A DNA stretch of 64,000 nt from Mesorhizobium sp. SOD10 (GCA_000824805.1 CCNA01000034.1:620001-684000), one strand, 5' to 3'. Positions 7,944 through 16,318 are shown, numbered from the stretch's first letter. Numbers and translations are program-made. The notes: generated from the sequence alone by a model not told the origin.

Positions 7944-8912
7944 GTGCGTCTGCTCAGTCAGGTCAACCTCAACTCGCTCAAAATCGTGGAGAGCGCCGCG
8001 AGGCACAAGAATTTCACACGCGCCGGCGAGGAGCAGTTCATCACGGCTTCCGCCGTCAGCCAGCGCGTGAAGAGCCTGGAGGATCAGTTGCGCTTCAAGA
8101 TCTTCGAGCGCGGCGGCAATGCGGTGTCGCTGACGCCGGAGGGCGAGACCTATGTGGCGCGAGTGCGCGAGGCGCTGGAGCGTATCGTGGCGGCAAGCAT
8201 GGAAGCCACCGGCCAATCGCAGGCGCATGTGCTGCGGATCTGCGTTCTGCCGACTTTCGCGGCGCGCTGGTTGTTTCCGCGGCTTTCGGCCTTCCAGCAT
8301 CAATATCCCGATATCGAGATGCGGGTTTCGACCTCTTACGCCACGCATGAATTCTCGACTTCGGAATATGATCTCGAAATCCGCTATGGAGACGGCAATT
8401 TTCCCGGCCTCACCTCGGAGTTGCTGTTCAAGGAAGATCTGACGCCGGTCTGCAGCCGCAAGCTCTTCCATGAGGTGCTGGGCGACAAGCCGCTGTCGAA
8501 GGTGACGCCGGAGGACCTGCGCTATTTCACGCTACTGCACTCCGACACGTGCACGCAGAACTGGCAGTCATGGCTGGGCTTTGCCGGCGCGAGCTTCGTG
8601 CTGGGCGAAACCAGGAGCGTCTATTTCGATTCCTGCATGATGTCCTACGAAGCGGCCAATGCGGGGATGGGCTTTGCCGTCGCCAACCGCGCCTATATGG
8701 CAAGCGACATCCGCGCCGAACGGCTGGTTGCGCCCTTCGCGGTCCACCATCCCAACACGGCCGGATGGTATTTCGTCAGCCCCATCAAGGCGCTCGGCGC
8801 ACGCAAAGTGGAGCTGTTCAAGCATTGGATCATGGCCGAGGCGGCGCTGACGCAGCGCCAGTTGGACATGGAGGTCGCCAACGTGCCGGTGAGGCGCTCG
8901 GCGATGGCGTGA
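7944..8912 (+). CDS. LysR-family transcriptional regulator (GcvA-like)
   Basis: 322 residues, GTG start. The N-terminal winged helix-turn-helix spans about 8-66, with the text FTRAGEEQFITASAVSQRVKSLE for the recognition region, and the LysR substrate-binding domain (TFAARWLFPRL, DLEIRYGDG, AANAGMGFAVAN) covers about 92-300 as in GcvA/AmpR-like members. It is divergent from the oxygenase-permease operon with 112 bases between starts, the standard arrangement for a LysR protein regulating its neighbour in response to a substrate or product of the operon. Confidence 0.9.
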   Translation: MRLLSQVNLNSLKIVESAARHKNFTRAGEEQFITASAVSQRVKSLEDQLRFKIFERGGNAVSLTPEGETYVARVREALERIVAASMEATGQSQAHVLRICVLPTFAARWLFPRLSAFQHQYPDIEMRVSTSYATHEFSTSEYDLEIRYGDGNFPGLTSELLFKEDLTPVCSRKLFHEVLGDKPLSKVTPEDLRYFTLLHSDTCTQNWQSWLGFAGASFVLGETRSVYFDSCMMSYEAANAGMGFAVANRAYMASDIRAERLVAPFAVHHPNTAGWYFVSPIKALGARKVELFKHWIMAEAALTQRQLDMEVANVPVRRSAMA

Positions 8913-9096
8913 AGATCAATCTTGCACAATGCTCGCTTGAACGAACGCGGGACCGGGGGCGCTGCGACGGTGCCTTCCTGAATTCGGGGTTTTCCGTTTC
9001 CCCTGAGGCTTAATAGCCGGCTACCGCGATCACGCCATGACGCACAGCGGAGACTCAGCTATGTTGGATCGTGCGGCGGGCCTGATTTTCCCGCTT

Positions 9097-9135
9097 GGCC
9101 GGCGCTACCCAGCTTCCTCCCAAGCAGCGCCGGCC
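9097..9135. terminator. Hairpin, possible bidirectional terminator
   Basis: GGCCGGCGCT at 9097-9106 pairs perfectly with AGCGCCGGCC at 9126-9135 and is followed by TTCTTCGTTT. It lies between the LysR gene and a convergent lipoprotein gene. The T-tract is weak, so termination is only probable. The rest of 8913-9200 shows nothing else. Confidence 0.5.
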
Positions 9136-9200
9136 TTCTTCGTTTCGGCCGGCGATAACTTGACGTTTAAGGCCGACGATAACTCGACCCGCCCCCTGCC

Positions 9201-9383
9201 CTATTGCTTCGGCGCCGTACCCTGCTGGTCTCCGCCGGTGGTCGATTTCGGAACCGGGTTCTTGTCGACCTGAGGGTTCTGGTTGACTTCATCGCCCGGC
9301 GCCTTGGTCGGCTGCACGCTGTTGTCGCAGGCGGCGAGCACGAGCCCTGCCGCGAGAGCCAGCAGCACAGGAAGTTTCTTCAT
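9201..9383 (-). CDS. Small lipoprotein
   Basis: 60 residues. MKKLPVLLALAAGLVLAAC is a complete lipoprotein signal with lipobox LAAC, Cys19 becoming the lipidated residue. The mature part is short, Pro/Asn/Gln-rich and probably disordered. GAGGAGG five bases before the ATG at 9383 is a strong ribosome site and excludes the upstream start in the longer frame. The residue after Cys is Asp, which in E. coli would mean inner-membrane retention by Lol avoidance; the rule may not hold in rhizobia. Confidence 0.75.
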   Translation of the reverse strand: MKKLPVLLALAAGLVLAACDNSVQPTKAPGDEVNQNPQVDKNPVPKSTTGGDQQGTAPKQ

Positions 9384-9517
9384 GACGACCTCCTCTCGTT
9401 CGCCCCTTTCATGAAGGGCAAACGAGGCGATAGCGGTTTGGTTGCGTGGCGCGGGGAACCAACCGGCCCGCGTCCGGTTGAAATCCCGAGCCAATCGAAC
9501 GCAACGAGGAAGTGATC

Positions 9518-9685
9518 ATGGTCCGTCTGCTGCTTGTCGGCCTTTTTGCCTACACCGCCTATCGCGTCGCCGTGAGGATCATCGACGAGGTGCCGGGAAA
9601 CGTCACGCCGCTGGATATGCCGGGCGATGAAAGGCGCAGGCTGCGGCGGCAGTCGGCGGCGATGGGGGTGGAACCGAAGCGGTAG
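9518..9685 (+). CDS. 55-residue single-pass membrane protein
   Basis: ATG at 9518 with GAGGAAGTG just upstream, ending at TAG 9683-9685. The first 20 residues (MVRLLLVGLFAYTAYRVAVR) form one membrane helix or uncleaved signal anchor; the remainder is a short basic cytoplasmic tail ending in EPKR. It is divergent from the small lipoprotein gene (134 bases between starts). No family recognised. Confidence 0.6.
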   Translation: MVRLLLVGLFAYTAYRVAVRIIDEVPGNVTPLDMPGDERRRLRRQSAAMGVEPKR

Positions 9686-9886
9686 CGGTTTTTCCCGCCT
9701 CGGCGGAGGAAAGGCGGCCGGGCGAAGCCGAAGACGGATTGGGGAATGCGCTCTTTGGCTGGGAATATCCCTTCTAGTGAACGCATTTCCGCGCAGCCCC
9801 CTTTCCGGCCGCTTCGCGGCCACGCCCCCCCGCTTGCGGAGCGAGGAAATTATTGCGAACAAAGCGGAAACGATGCTTGATGGGCG

Positions 9887-11968
9887 ATGAACATCGCCGC
9901 CCGTGATTCGTCCTTCGAGACACCTGCCTATCTTGCCCGGCTGAATGACGAGCAGCGGCTGGCGGTGGTGCATGGTGACGGCAAGGTGGCGACGCCGCTG
10001 CTGGTGATCGCGGGCGCGGGCTCCGGCAAGACAAACACGCTGGCGCATCGCGTCGCGCATCTCATCGTCAAGGGCGCCGATCCGCGCCGCGTCCTGCTGA
10101 TGACCTTCTCGCGCCGCGCCGCCGCCGAGATGGCCAAGCGGGTGGAGCGCATCGCCGGCGAGGTGCTGGGGCGCGACGCGGCGATCATCGCCGACGCGCT
10201 GGCCTGGGCCGGCACGTTTCACGGCATCGGCGCAAGGCTTTTGCGCGATTATGCCGAGCAGATCGGGCTCGATCCCGCCTTCACCATCCACGATCGCGAG
10301 GATTCGGCCGACCTGATGAACCTTGCCCGGCACGAGCTGGGATTCTCCAAGACCGAAAGCCGCTTTCCGACCAAAGGCACCTGCCTGCAGATCTATTCAC
10401 GGGCGGTGAACGCGCAGGCGCCGTTGGGCGAGGTGCTGGGTTCGGCCTTTCCATGGTGCGCGGCATGGGAAGACCAGTTGAAGGAGCTGTTCGCGGCTTA
10501 CGTCGAGACCAAGCAGGCGCAGAACGTGCTCGATTACGACGACCTTCTGCTCTACTGGGCGCAGATGGCGGCCGAGCCGGAGATTGCCGCGCATCTCGGT
10601 TCCCGCTTCGACCATGTGCTGGTCGACGAGTACCAGGACACCAACCGGCTGCAGGCCTCGATCCTGCTCGCGCTGAAGCCCGACGGCGCCGGGCTGACCG
10701 TGGTGGGCGACGACGCGCAGTCGATCTATTCCTTCCGCGCAGCGGAAGTTCGCAACATCCTCGATTTCCCCAAGCAGTTCGTGCAAGGCGCTGAGATCGT
10801 CATGCTGGAGCGCAATTACCGCTCGACCGAGACTATCCTGGCCGCCGCCAACAGGGTGATCGGCGAGGCCAGCGAGCGCTTCACCAAGAACCTCTGGACC
10901 GAGCGCCGGTCCTCGCACAAGCCGCAGTTGGTCAGCGTGCGCGACGAGGCCGAGCAGGCCAATTATGTCTGCCAGGCAATCCTGGCCGAACGCGAGGCCG
11001 GCACGGCGCTGAAGGCACAGGCGGTGCTGTTTCGCACCTCGAGCCACAGCGGACCGCTGGAGGTGGAACTGACGCGCCGCAACATCCCCTTCGTCAAGTT
11101 CGGCGGCTTGAAATTCCTCGACGCCGCGCATGTGAAGGACATGCTGGCGATGCTGCGTTTCGCCGAGAACCCGCGCGACCGCGTCGCCGGTTTCCGCGTG
11201 CTGCAGCTCATGCCGGGGATCGGCCCGTCCGCCGCCTCGCAGATCGTCGAGGCGATGGCGACCTCGCTCGACGAGACGCTGGGCCTTGCCCGGTTCCGGC
11301 CGCCGCAGCGCGCCGCGCACGACTGGCCGGTGTTCCTCGAAATCTATAGCGGGCTGCGCGCCGGTGCCAAATGGCCGGCGGATCTGGAACGGATCAGGCT
11401 TTGGTACGAGCCGCATATGGAGCGCATCCATGAGGACGCGATCACGCGACGCGCCGATCTCATCCAGCTCGAACAGATCGCATCGACCTATCCGTCGCGC
11501 GAGCGCTTCCTGACCGAGCTCACCCTCGATCCGCCCGACGCCACAAGCGACCAGGCCGGGCCGCCGCATCGCGACGAGGATTACCTCATCCTGTCGACCA
11601 TCCACTCGGCCAAGGGCCAGGAATGGAAGAACGTCTTCGTGCTCAACACGGTCGACGGCTGCATCCCGGCCGATCTCGGCGTCGGCACCAAGGAGGACAT
11701 CGAGGAGGAGCGGCGCCTGCTCTATGTCGCGATGACCAGGGCCAAGGACAGCCTGCATCTGGTGGTGCCGCAGCGTTTTTATCCGCACAATCAGGCGGCA
11801 CGCGGCGACCGCCACGTCTATGCCTCGCGCACCCGATTCATTCCGGCCTCGATGCTTTCGGCCTTCGAGCAATCATCCTGGGCAAGTGCCGCGCTCAAGG
11901 ACGACCCGCGCCAGCGGCCGGGCGTCAAGGTCGATCTCGGCGCCCGCATGCGCGGCATGTGGAAATAG
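9887..11968 (+). CDS. UvrD/Rep-type SF1A DNA helicase
   Basis: 693 residues. Superfamily 1A motifs are in order: Walker A GAGSGKT at 43-49, motif Ia LLMTFSRRAA near 70-80, Walker B DEYQDT at 247-252, motif III VGDDAQSIYSFR at 273-284, motif IV MLERNYRST near 306-314, motif V TIHSAKGQEW near 567-576 and motif VI LLYVAMTRAKD near 611-621. This predicts an ATP-driven 3'-5' DNA helicase in repair or replication restart. It is shorter at the C-terminus than E. coli UvrD and lacks the usual Tudor-like tail, and is probably a second, non-canonical family member rather than the main UvrD. Confidence 0.9.
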   Translation: MNIAARDSSFETPAYLARLNDEQRLAVVHGDGKVATPLLVIAGAGSGKTNTLAHRVAHLIVKGADPRRVLLMTFSRRAAAEMAKRVERIAGEVLGRDAAIIADALAWAGTFHGIGARLLRDYAEQIGLDPAFTIHDREDSADLMNLARHELGFSKTESRFPTKGTCLQIYSRAVNAQAPLGEVLGSAFPWCAAWEDQLKELFAAYVETKQAQNVLDYDDLLLYWAQMAAEPEIAAHLGSRFDHVLVDEYQDTNRLQASILLALKPDGAGLTVVGDDAQSIYSFRAAEVRNILDFPKQFVQGAEIVMLERNYRSTETILAAANRVIGEASERFTKNLWTERRSSHKPQLVSVRDEAEQANYVCQAILAEREAGTALKAQAVLFRTSSHSGPLEVELTRRNIPFVKFGGLKFLDAAHVKDMLAMLRFAENPRDRVAGFRVLQLMPGIGPSAASQIVEAMATSLDETLGLARFRPPQRAAHDWPVFLEIYSGLRAGAKWPADLERIRLWYEPHMERIHEDAITRRADLIQLEQIASTYPSRERFLTELTLDPPDATSDQAGPPHRDEDYLILSTIHSAKGQEWKNVFVLNTVDGCIPADLGVGTKEDIEEERRLLYVAMTRAKDSLHLVVPQRFYPHNQAARGDRHVYASRTRFIPASMLSAFEQSSWASAALKDDPRQRPGVKVDLGARMRGMWK

Positions 11969-12120
11969 GCCGCCTGTCCCTCTCCTGCCGATTCAAGACG
12001 GATCAAGTCCGAGAAGGAAAATCGGCATGCGCGGAACCTCCCGCCGCAAACCGCGTTGTGTGGCGTCCTTCCCCCCGACCGGAGGCCCGCTGCCTCCACA
12101 GCCAACAGACGAGGTCCCGA

Positions 12121-12423
12121 ATGCACGACAGGACGTTCTTCACCCCGGTCGCCCTCTGCGTCGGCGCCGGCCACAAGCGCATGATCGCCTCGCTGTTCGA
12201 CATGCACGACTTCCTGACCGAGTTCCCGCCGTCGCGCCGGCGCCTCAGCTACGGCGCCGCGGTGAAGGCCTGTGAAGACGCGCGGAGCGGAGAAATCTCG
12301 ACCGAGGCCGCGCGCGATGCGCTGATCACCTTCGCGGTGACAGCCGGCGTGCTCTGGCCTTCGGAGCAGCCGATCGCCTCGGTCAAGCCGGTGGCGCGCG
12401 GCCATGGCGGCTTCGCCGCCTGA
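12121..12423 (+). CDS. DUF982 family protein
   Basis: 100 residues. The plan FTPVALCVGAGHKRMIASLFDMHDFLTEFPP...YGAAVKACEDARSGEISTEAARDALITFAVTAGVL matches the small DUF982 family, which is expanded in Rhizobiales and of unknown function. No signal peptide or membrane helix. It overlaps the start of the next gene by 20 bases. Confidence 0.8.
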   Translation: MHDRTFFTPVALCVGAGHKRMIASLFDMHDFLTEFPPSRRRLSYGAAVKACEDARSGEISTEAARDALITFAVTAGVLWPSEQPIASVKPVARGHGGFAA

Positions 12424-12868
12424 CGACAGGTCATTCCGGCTCGGCGGCCGCCGGGGAAGCTTCGGCGATCGACGTGGCCGGCTCGGTGGTCGCGAAGGGA
12501 TAGACGAGCTGTTGGTGATAGAGCTGCGGCCCGACCCCGAGGCGTGCGAGCTCGGCGAAGCGGTCTATGCCTGGATCACCGCCGGGGGCAAGCCGGTAAG
12601 GATCGGCACTTGCGGCGCCTCGGCGGGCAAACGCCTGCTTTCCTATCCTGGCTATGTCAACCGCAGCCTCGCGGGCCGAGGCGGCACGACGCCCAAATGG
12701 GAAGCGCTGAAATGGCTGAACCTGCTCGCCGAACACGCCATGCTGACGGCAGTAGTGCATCAACCGGAACCGACCCCGACCGCGGCGGGCCTGATCAGGC
12801 CCTATCTCGATATTGAGCGCCAGTTGATCCGCCAGCACAGGCCGTTGCTCAACCGCAGCCGCCGTTGA
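12404..12868 (+). CDS. Probable GIY-YIG-like small nuclease-fold protein
   Basis: 154 codons if the ATG at 12404, inside the DUF982 gene, is used; the first 35 residues are low-complexity and a later start is possible. From about residue 38 the text VYAWITAGGKPVRIGTCG, KRLLSYPGYV and the end ERQLIRQHRPLLNRS follow the GIY-YIG endonuclease plan: two short beta strands bearing the Y/W...G signatures, a central Arg helix, and a terminal E..LI....P.LN element that in true nucleases holds the metal-binding Glu and final Asn. The first motif is degenerate (VYAW / VRIG), so catalytic activity is not assured. Overlap suggests co-translation with DUF982. Confidence 0.5.
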   Translation: MAASPPDDRSFRLGGRRGSFGDRRGRLGGREGIDELLVIELRPDPEACELGEAVYAWITAGGKPVRIGTCGASAGKRLLSYPGYVNRSLAGRGGTTPKWEALKWLNLLAEHAMLTAVVHQPEPTPTAAGLIRPYLDIERQLIRQHRPLLNRSRR

Positions 12869-12905
12869 GAGCGGTTCAGCCCAAGCTCCTGCCGCGAAGA
12901 GCCGT

Positions 12906-13691
12906 TTAGTGGACCGTGCCGGCGACTTCGCCCGACGGCACACCGCGCGGGCTCTCGAAGCTCACCTGGTCACGACCGTTGGACTTGGCCTTGTAGAGAT
13001 GCCTGTCGGCGACCTGGAACATGTCGTGATAGGTGGTTGGACCGCTAAAGGCGATGCCGCCGATGCTGACCGAGAGCGGCCATGGCTGACCGCCGGGCGC
13101 GAACTCGGCCTCGCGGATACGCAGCCGGATCGATTCCGCGACCAGGAAGGAGCGCGTCGCGTCGGCGCCCGGCAGGAAGACCGCGAATTCCTCGCCGCCG
13201 ATGCGGCCGACAATGTCGGCGCCGCGCAGCTGCCCCTGGATCGTGCTGGCGATCAGCTTCAGCGCCTGGTCGCCGCAGTCATGGCCGAGACGGTCGTTGA
13301 TCGATTTGAAATGGTCGGCGTCGACGATCAGCAGCGCACCGGAATCGGCGACGTTATGGCTGCGTGCCTGCTCGAGATAGGCTTCCACCAGCATCGAGAA
13401 GGCGCCGCGATTGAAGACGGCCGTCAGGCTGTCGGTCGCAGCGACGATGCTGAGCTCCTTCTGGGCGATCGCAAGCTGGCGCATCTTCCACATCAGGAAG
13501 AACAGGAAGGAGCCGCCAAGGAGAAGCGGCAGGAACAGGTCGGTAAGTTTCGCCCACAGCAGCGCCTGCGGCGGCAGCGACGGGAAATTGAAGGAATCGA
13601 CGAAGAAGGCCGCCGCAATGAAGAAGGCGGTGCCGGCGGCGGTGACCACCACAACCCTGCCCCAACTCGTAGGGGACAAATCGATGCGCAT
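12906..13691 (-). CDS. Membrane-anchored diguanylate cyclase (GGDEF)
   Basis: 261 residues. Two membrane helices (about 14-34 and 48-68) with a very short periplasmic loop anchor a cytoplasmic GGDEF domain starting at TDSLTAVFNRGAF (about 86). The catalytic loop is GGEEF at 165-169, an active variant, and an RxxD inhibitory site (RGAD, 156-159) precedes it at the canonical five-residue distance, so product feedback by c-di-GMP is expected. Metal ligands D124 and the INDRLGHDCGD segment are intact. No sensor domain apart from the membrane part. It makes c-di-GMP from two GTP. Confidence 0.92.
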   Translation of the reverse strand: MRIDLSPTSWGRVVVVTAAGTAFFIAAAFFVDSFNFPSLPPQALLWAKLTDLFLPLLLGGSFLFFLMWKMRQLAIAQKELSIVAATDSLTAVFNRGAFSMLVEAYLEQARSHNVADSGALLIVDADHFKSINDRLGHDCGDQALKLIASTIQGQLRGADIVGRIGGEEFAVFLPGADATRSFLVAESIRLRIREAEFAPGGQPWPLSVSIGGIAFSGPTTYHDMFQVADRHLYKAKSNGRDQVSFESPRGVPSGEVAGTVH

Positions 13692-13884
13692 GGCATTGCT
13701 CCCACTGCAATTGGGCCTATTGTGCAGCGGGAGCGCAAACGAAATCCTAATTCATTACATTCAATGCAAGTCCGGCAGGGTTCAATTTTCCAGGGAAAAA
13801 TTCGTTGTTCCAAAGGGATATACAAGTTTTTCCTTTGAGTTCGATCAACAATCGGCGGTCGGAAAGCCGTGGCGATGGCCGCGA

Positions 13885-14394
13885 TCAAGCATAGGCGCGG
13901 CCTTCCTCCGAGCGCTGGAACAGCATCAGGTCGAGCGGCACTGAGGGCCGGCCGAGCACGGTAAGGCACATATGCGCCTGGCCGCGATGATGGGTCTGAT
14001 GGTTGAAAAGATGGCTGAGCGCCGGCGCCAGCCGTTGCGAGACGGTGCGCATGTCGGTCGTCATATAGGAAAAACGTCCGGTGAACGCCTTGTCGGTCAT
14101 GCCGCCCACCCAATCGACGATCCTCCTGTCCTCGGCCTCGCGAGCCACGCGCAAGCCCGGAAAGGCGCGATAGAGGATCGCCGCAAGATTCGAGGGCGCG
14201 TCACCCTCGCCCGTAAAGCGCTTCATCCAGACGCGGTCGGTGACGAGCAGATGGTTGAGCGTGCCAAGCATCGAGCCGAAGAAGGCGCCGACGTCGCGGC
14301 CGAGTTCCTCTTCCCCGAGATCGGCGGCGGCATCATAGATGCGCGTATTGGCCCATTGATTGTAGGCCGCAAACATCATGAAATGCTGTTTCAT
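13885..14394 (-). CDS. DinB family protein
   Basis: 169 residues starting MKQHFMMFAAYNQWANTRIYD, with the DinB four-helix-bundle pattern: an early H in the NHLLVTDRVWMKRF helix (about 48-62) and an H-x3-H pair in LSHLFNHQTHHRGQ (about 127-140), which provide the three histidine metal ligands. DinB/YfiT-like proteins are often thiol-dependent transferases; the substrate is unknown. The frame is open further upstream, but the ATG at 14394 matches the family start. It is divergent from the glutathione transferase gene at 14449, and both families use low-molecular-weight thiols, a possible functional link. Confidence 0.85.
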   Translation of the reverse strand: MKQHFMMFAAYNQWANTRIYDAAADLGEEELGRDVGAFFGSMLGTLNHLLVTDRVWMKRFTGEGDAPSNLAAILYRAFPGLRVAREAEDRRIVDWVGGMTDKAFTGRFSYMTTDMRTVSQRLAPALSHLFNHQTHHRGQAHMCLTVLGRPSVPLDLMLFQRSEEGRAYA

Positions 14395-14448
14395 TCTTCC
14401 ATCCGGCTCACAACGAATCCAGGCTCTTCGTAACCCGCAGGACCCGTA

Positions 14449-15141
14449 ATGACCATTCTGTTCTATGACCTCGTCGGCCACGACACCGAACGCCCGTTCA
14501 GCCCGCACTGCTGGAAGACGAAGATGGCGCTGGCCCACAAAGGGCTCGCCGCGACCAAGATGCCGACACGCTTCCTCGAAGTGCCCAAGGTGGAAGGCGG
14601 CGTGTCGAAGACGGTGCCGGTGATCCGCGACGGCGAGCGGGTGGTGGCCGATTCCTTCGTCATCGCACTCTATCTCGACGAAGCTTATCCGGATCGGCCG
14701 ACGCTGTTTGCCGGTGAAGGCGGCAAGGCGACGGCACGCTTCATCGAGCGCTGGTCGCAGCTCACCATCCATCCTTACATTGCAACGGTGGCCCTTACCG
14801 ACCTGCATGGGATGCAGGATGAGACGAACGGCCACTACTTCCGCGAGGATCGCGAACGGCGCTACGGCAAGCGGCTGGAAGAGGTGGTGGCCGGACGCGA
14901 TGCAGGGCTCGCCGGCTTCCGCGCCTCGCTGGAGCCGCTGCGCTCGATGCTCACCTACCAGCCCTTTATCGGCGGAGCGTCGCCGCTATTTGCCGACTAT
15001 ATTGTCTTCGGCGCGCTGCAATGGGCGCGCATCGCCTCGCCCTTCCAGTTGCTTGACGACAGCGACAGCATCGCCAGTTGGTTCGAGCGCTGCCTCGACC
15101 TGCATGGCGGGCTCGGCCGGCAAGTCGCGGCCGCGGCGTGA
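14449..15141 (+). CDS. Glutathione S-transferase family protein
   Basis: 230 residues. A thioredoxin-fold N-terminal domain (1-80) contains FSPHCWKTKMAL in the active-site helix position, VPVIRDGERVVADSFVIALYLDE for the cis-Pro strand and glutathione gamma-Glu site, and an all-helical C-terminal domain follows. The form resembles the beta-etherase (LigE/LigF-like) GST group. Expected role: glutathione-dependent conjugation or ether cleavage in the cytoplasm; substrate unknown. Start ATG 14449 is 54 bases from the divergent DinB gene. Confidence 0.88.
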   Translation: MTILFYDLVGHDTERPFSPHCWKTKMALAHKGLAATKMPTRFLEVPKVEGGVSKTVPVIRDGERVVADSFVIALYLDEAYPDRPTLFAGEGGKATARFIERWSQLTIHPYIATVALTDLHGMQDETNGHYFREDRERRYGKRLEEVVAGRDAGLAGFRASLEPLRSMLTYQPFIGGASPLFADYIVFGALQWARIASPFQLLDDSDSIASWFERCLDLHGGLGRQVAAAA

Positions 15142-15163
15142 ACGCCGCGAGCGTCGGACTGCC

Positions 15164-15459
15164 ATGTTGCGGTATGAGATGCAGGCCGAGATCTGGGTCT
15201 ACCCCGGCAAGGGCGGGTGGCATTTCATCACGTTGCCGACGGACGTCGCGGCGCGGATCAAGGCGGCTATGGCGGGACTGGCGCGCCCCTGGGGCTCGCT
15301 CGGGGTCACGGCGGTGATCGGCAAGACAAGATGGAGCACGTCGCTTTTCCCCGACAAGGCATCGGAAAGCCTGCTTTTGCCGTCAAGGCCTTGGTGCGGC
15401 AACGCGAAGGACTGAAGGCCGGCGACGTGCCGGCGGTGATCATTGAGCTCGAGCTTTAG
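15164..15459 (+). pseudogene. DUF1905 family gene broken by a one-base deletion
   Basis: From ATG 15164 the frame gives MLRYEMQAEIWVYPGKGGWHFITLP and ...WSTSLFPDKASESLLLP, the characteristic DUF1905 text, then goes out of frame and stops at 15413. The next frame continues with the expected ending, VKALVRQREGLKAGDVPAVIIELEL, stopping at 15459. Adding one base (a G) at about 15381, in LLP/VKALV, restores a full 98-residue protein. Either the gene is a recent pseudogene or the reference has a base error. DUF1905 is a small beta-barrel family with no established activity. Confidence 0.8.
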
Positions 15460-15462
15460 CGT

Positions 15463-15693
15463 CTAGTCCGGCGCGTCCCTGTTCAGCGCGCCCTTGTCCG
15501 GCGCGTTCTTGTCGACCAGCCTGACGCAGATCGGGTCGCCCTGCTCCATCCGTGCACACTGCCATTCCGGGCCGAAGCCGAAATTCCGGTCGCGCAGCGG
15601 AAAGAACAGCAGCAGAAGGACGAGCACGGCAAGAACTAAGGCCATGAACAGAATGCCGGCGACGTCGCCGCGTCTGAGGTAAGGCCAGTTCAT
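15463..15693 (-). CDS. Small membrane protein, hypothetical
   Basis: 76 residues. After a short N-terminus (MNWPYLRRGDVAG) a strong membrane helix (ILFMALVLAVLVLLLLFFPL, about 14-33) is followed by a hydrophilic segment with two cysteines (WQCARM, PICVRL) about ten residues apart, probably periplasmic and possibly disulfide-linked. A degenerate Asp/Ala/Pro repeat ends the protein. Many upstream in-frame starts exist; ATG 15693 fits the membrane-protein beginning best. No known family. Confidence 0.6.
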   Translation of the reverse strand: MNWPYLRRGDVAGILFMALVLAVLVLLLLFFPLRDRNFGFGPEWQCARMEQGDPICVRLVDKNAPDKGALNRDAPD

Positions 15694-15871
15694 CGCTTTC
15701 AACTCCCTGGCCCGATGCTCCAGGTCTCCAAGCGAAAAACGCATTCGCAGCCATCTAACTATCCCGCAAAGAGCCGGCCTTGACCAGAAGCCGCCTCCTC
15801 TTGGCAAGCCGCTAAGCGGCTTGTATAGAGCCCGCCACTCCAATTTCCATTCCCAGAACAAGGACGACCCT

Positions 15872-16294
15872 ATGGCGATCGAACGCACCTTCTCCATGAT
15901 CAAGCCGGATGCGACCAAACGCAATCTGACCGGCGCCATCACCAAGATGCTGGAGGACGCGGGTCTACGCGTCGTGGCATCGCGCCGCGTATGGATGAGC
16001 CGCCGCGAGGCCGAAGGCTTCTACGCCGTCCACAAGGACCGTCCCTTCTTCGGCGAACTGGTCGAGTTCATGTCTTCCGGCCCGACCATCGTGCAGGTGC
16101 TGGAGGGCGAGAACGCCATCGCCAAGAACCGCGAGGTGATGGGCGCCACCAACCCGGCCAACGCCGCCGATGGCACCATCCGCAAGGTGCATGCGCTGTC
16201 GATCGGCGAGAATTCGGTGCACGGCTCGGATGCGCCGGAGACCGCCGCGCAGGAGATCCGCTACTGGTTCTCCGACACCGAGATCGTCGGCTAA
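15872..16294 (+). CDS. ndk: Nucleoside diphosphate kinase
   Basis: 140 residues, the normal length. The family text is complete: TFSMIKPDATKRN at 6-18, and the active-site NSVHGSD with phospho-acceptor H117. It transfers the gamma-phosphate of ATP to nucleoside diphosphates by a phosphohistidine intermediate in the cytoplasm. ATG 15872 follows a GGACGACC ribosome site. A hairpin terminator follows the stop codon. Confidence 0.98.
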   Translation: MAIERTFSMIKPDATKRNLTGAITKMLEDAGLRVVASRRVWMSRREAEGFYAVHKDRPFFGELVEFMSSGPTIVQVLEGENAIAKNREVMGATNPANAADGTIRKVHALSIGENSVHGSDAPETAAQEIRYWFSDTEIVG

Positions 16295-16318
16295 GCGGCA
16301 AGCTCCAGTCAAGCAATG

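Noticed and set aside
9037..9273. 78-codon plus-strand frame over the hairpin at 9097
   Set aside because: No ribosome site, translation overlaps a perfect inverted repeat and the 3' end of the lipoprotein gene.
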